Made by a program: the position numbers and the translations under genes
Part shown: positions 61,735-64,000 of the stretch, piece by piece
Layout: every line of letters starts with the position of its first letter
Numbering within the stretch: position 1 is the first letter of the stretch
Assembly (NCBI RefSeq): GCF_019444005.1
Contig: NZ_CP049304.1
Span: 1,178,001 to 1,242,000 of the forward strand
Direction of reading: 5' to 3'
From: Liquorilactobacillus nagelii DSM 13675
GTDB lineage: Bacteria; Bacillota; Bacilli; Lactobacillales; Lactobacillaceae
DNA length: 64,000 nucleotides
The notes under the pieces: generated by a model
Seen by the model: only the letters and a program-made list of their open reading frames with translations
Told to the model about the DNA's origin: nothing
The model's database searches: none

Positions 61735-62682
61735 CTACTTGCCAACAGCCTGGCGCTGCGAAGCATCTGCTGACCGACGAATAACTTGACCAATATAACT
61801 AATTGCCAAACATAAAACAATAATTTCTAAAGCTGCTGGCAGCCAAGTCCACCAATATTGAGTAATATTATTTGGATCGTTGGCATTAGCAATCAATGTC
61901 CCTAAGGATGGCGTCTTTGGTGGCAAACCAAAACCTAAATATGACAATCCAGTTTCAACCCCGATATTTTCCGCAAAAGACAATGTCGTATCGACAACAA
62001 TTAGTGAAGAAATATTGGGCATAATCTCGCGAAAAATAATCTTCCACGAATTAGTTCCTGAAGTAATTGAAGCTGCAACATAATCTTTTTTAGCTTCAGC
62101 TAGTGTTCGCGAACGAATCAAACGTGATGTTCCTAACCAATAAAAGCAAGAAAAAATCAAGGTTAATGTAATCGCGTTGTAATTATGAATAATCGTAACT
62201 AACACAATAATCATCATCGTCATTGGTAGCATCATCATAAAATCGTAAACTCGCTGCATCCACCAATCAACAAAGCCGCCAAAGTAACCAGAAATCAAGC
62301 CCCAGGCAATTCCCCAAGTCGATGAGATTAAGGTCAACCCAATTGCAATTCCAATTGAATTTCGCGAACCGACAATTAACTGTTTCATAATTGAGCGACC
62401 ACCAGTATCCGCACCTAGAAGATAACCATCTTGCAAGGGATGATTGAGATAGGCCATGATATTAGTATTCATCATATTAGAAACATTGATAAAAAATGAG
62501 GCAATTGTTACAAAAATAATAAAGCCAACGACAATAATTAAAGCAATTAAAGCTGGGCGATCGGCTTTAAATTCATTCCACAAAATACGGCTAGCTGAAG
62601 GTGTGGCTTGACTCTCAGCTTCTTGCGTTAGTCGTTTCAACTCACTAGGTTCAATTGTTTGCTCAGCTAATTTTTTCATCAT
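61735..62682 (-). CDS. oppC: Oligopeptide ABC permease OppC
   Basis: A 315-residue permease. A cytoplasmic N-terminal segment of about 45 residues precedes the first helix; GADTGGRSIMKQLIVGSRNS and the EAA loop around VAASITSGTNSWKIIFREIMPN are typical of OppC/DppC. It lies 9 nt after oppB; an 87-nt gap with a small GTTAAG/CTTAAC hairpin separates it from oppA. Confidence 0.93.
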   Translation of the reverse strand: MMKKLAEQTIEPSELKRLTQEAESQATPSASRILWNEFKADRPALIALIIVVGFIIFVTIASFFINVSNMMNTNIMAYLNHPLQDGYLLGADTGGRSIMKQLIVGSRNSIGIAIGLTLISSTWGIAWGLISGYFGGFVDWWMQRVYDFMMMLPMTMMIIVLVTIIHNYNAITLTLIFSCFYWLGTSRLIRSRTLAEAKKDYVAASITSGTNSWKIIFREIMPNISSLIVVDTTLSFAENIGVETGLSYLGFGLPPKTPSLGTLIANANDPNNITQYWWTWLPAALEIIVLCLAISYIGQVIRRSADASQRQAVGK

Positions 62683-62691
62683 GCCACCTCC

Positions 62692-63651
62692 TTATTTAAT
62701 TCGAATTCTTGGATCAACAATTCCAAGAATGATATCTGACAGTAATGTTCCTAACAAGTTCAAAATGCCAAATAATAGAACCAAGGCTGTGATAACTGTG
62801 TAATCCCGATAACTGATTGAATTAACAAATAATAACCCCATTCCAGGATATGAAAAGATACTCTCAGTGAAAATTGAACCATTTAACAATCCAGTTATTG
62901 AGTAACCACCAAAGGCGGCAATTGGCAACAATGAATTGCGAAAAATATGGTGCCGATAAATTGCCTTTTGTGGTACACCCTTAGCACGTGCTGTTTTGAC
63001 ATAATCGGAGCGTTTAGCATCAATTACTTCCGAACGCAGATATTGAACAATATTAACGGTACTAAAAAGTGCTCCTAGTAAGCCTGGCAACAACATATGG
63101 TAAAAGCGCGATAAAACAGTACCACCAAAGCCGCTCGCCGTTGCAGAAACTGAACCAGTTGTCGGGAACCAATTCAAAACATAACCGAAAATCCATAAAC
63201 CGACGACTAAGATAACAAAGAACGGAATGCAATAAGTTACATAAGTATAGATCCGAATAACAGTGTCTGGCAGTTGACCTTCATGACGGCCGGCATACAT
63301 GCCCATTGGTAAGGCAATCAGATAGGTTAAGACCATCGTGAAAAGTGATAACCACAGTGTGTTTTCTGCCCGCTGTCCAATTAAACTAGCAACCGGTTCA
63401 TGATATTGATAACTTTCACCTAAATTTCCGTGGAATAAATGCACAACCCAATTCCAATATTGCTGATACCAAGGATCATAAAGACCGTTAATTTTCATTA
63501 AATGGTGAATTTCAGCTGCACTCGCCCGCGGATTAATCGAGCCAGTAAATGGATCGCCAGGCATCATCTTAGCTAATAAAAAAACCAAAATACTTAAAAT
63601 AATAATTTCGGGAATCATAATCAAAACTCGGCGTAAAATAATTTTCCACAT
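62692..63651 (-). CDS. oppB: Oligopeptide ABC permease OppB
   Basis: A 319-residue permease with about six helices. The opening LRRVLIMIPEIIILSILVFLL, the MPGDPFTG motif and the EAA loop DYVKTARAKGVPQKAIYRHHIFRNSLLP are those of OppB/DppB. Its ATG directly follows the stop of the ATPase gene. Confidence 0.94.
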   Translation of the reverse strand: MWKIILRRVLIMIPEIIILSILVFLLAKMMPGDPFTGSINPRASAAEIHHLMKINGLYDPWYQQYWNWVVHLFHGNLGESYQYHEPVASLIGQRAENTLWLSLFTMVLTYLIALPMGMYAGRHEGQLPDTVIRIYTYVTYCIPFFVILVVGLWIFGYVLNWFPTTGSVSATASGFGGTVLSRFYHMLLPGLLGALFSTVNIVQYLRSEVIDAKRSDYVKTARAKGVPQKAIYRHHIFRNSLLPIAAFGGYSITGLLNGSIFTESIFSYPGMGLLFVNSISYRDYTVITALVLLFGILNLLGTLLSDIILGIVDPRIRIK

Positions 63652-64000
63652 TTAGTCCACCCCCTGAGTCGTTAGTTTTTTCTGTTGAGCCATTTCAGGA
63701 GGCAAAGCAACTGAATGCGTTGGTGAAATCTGCACCAACGGATACGCCATCCCATTTACGTCATAATAATTAGCTTTTTGTGATTGATAGATTTTTTCAA
63801 TCCGAATTCGTTCAGCTTGATGCTCCTGGCGATGGCGGACATCAACTTGTGGAATAGCTGCTAATAAACGCTTCGTATAGATATGCTGTGGATGATTATA
63901 AATATCGGCTCGTGAACCGACCTCTACCAGGTGACCACGATTCATGATTGCTAAGCGATCACACATATGACGAACAACGCCTAAATCATGAGAAATAAAT
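63652..64000 (-). CDS. Oligopeptide ABC ATPase, C-terminal part (cut by window end)
   Basis: The frame is open to the window edge. The first visible residues FISHDLGVVRHMCDRLAIM are the H-loop of an ABC ATPase, followed by the OppD/OppF C-terminal extension with HPQHIYTKRLLAAIPQVD. An internal ATG at 63966 is not a start, because the H-loop would be lost. The gene is oppF or oppD; order before oppB suggests oppF. Confidence 0.9.
   Translation of the reverse strand, partial: FISHDLGVVRHMCDRLAIMNRGHLVEVGSRADIYNHPQHIYTKRLLAAIPQVDVRHRQEHQAERIRIEKIYQSQKANYYDVNGMAYPLVQISPTHSVALPPEMAQQKKLTTQGVD

Overview
The window looks like chromosomal core DNA from a low-GC Firmicute of the order Lactobacillales, most likely a Lactobacillaceae species. 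The evidence is AT-rich DNA with strong GGAGG ribosome binding sites, frequent TTG and GTG starts, a sufCDSUB operon, murT-gatD, DUF2969/YidD beside mbl and rodA, opuC and opp transporters, and T-box riboswitches. I cannot name the species. I saw no phage, insertion sequence, CRISPR array, rRNA or tRNA gene.

Layout. 1-4 kb: a cut membrane-protein gene, a secreted EndA-like nuclease paired with a lipoprotein, a YbjQ protein and an anchored arylsulfate sulfotransferase. 4.1-9.4 kb: the SUF iron-sulfur operon with its own promoter and terminator. 9.7-15 kb: an ArsC-like reductase, then the cell-shape and wall block mbl-yidD-DUF2969-rodA with murA and a DUF1146 gene. 15.1-21.7 kb: the F1Fo ATP synthase operon atpBEFHAGDC, with an extended -10 promoter and a cre-like site. 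22.1-26.5 kb: tdk-prfA-prmC-sua5-upp. 26.7-28.8 kb: murT-gatD for lipid II amidation. 28.8-36.3 kb: a serine hydrolase, a phosphatase, an MFS exporter, an amino-acid ABC transporter, a TIM-barrel protein and several small unknowns. 36.4-39.2 kb: menE, menB and a divergent MenI-like thioesterase. 39.3-50 kb: an amino-acid block with three T-box leaders. These precede a wrecked trp operon, a transsulfuration pair (metB/C-like and metY) and the methionine importer metQNI; ppk2, msrB and a DapE/ArgE-type hydrolase lie between. 50-64 kb: a frameshifted P-type ATPase, asnB, the opuC osmoprotectant importer, a DUF975-like membrane protein and an opp oligopeptide importer cut by the window end.

Two things stand out. 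First, the trp operon has been reduced by an in-frame deletion. The TrpD N-terminus is joined to the C-terminal half of TrpB, without its PLP lysine, and sits between a T-box leader and an intact trpA. Tryptophan synthesis through this locus should be impossible, yet leader, ribosome sites and reading frame are kept. Second, three diverged copies of a roughly 250-bp repeat lie in the same orientation, each directly after the stop codon of a minus-strand gene (near 9.4-9.7, 14.5-14.7 and 21.9-22.1 kb). I know of no family that they match.

Many starts given here differ from the longest open frame, because a ribosome binding site clearly selects an internal start; the reasons are in each entry.
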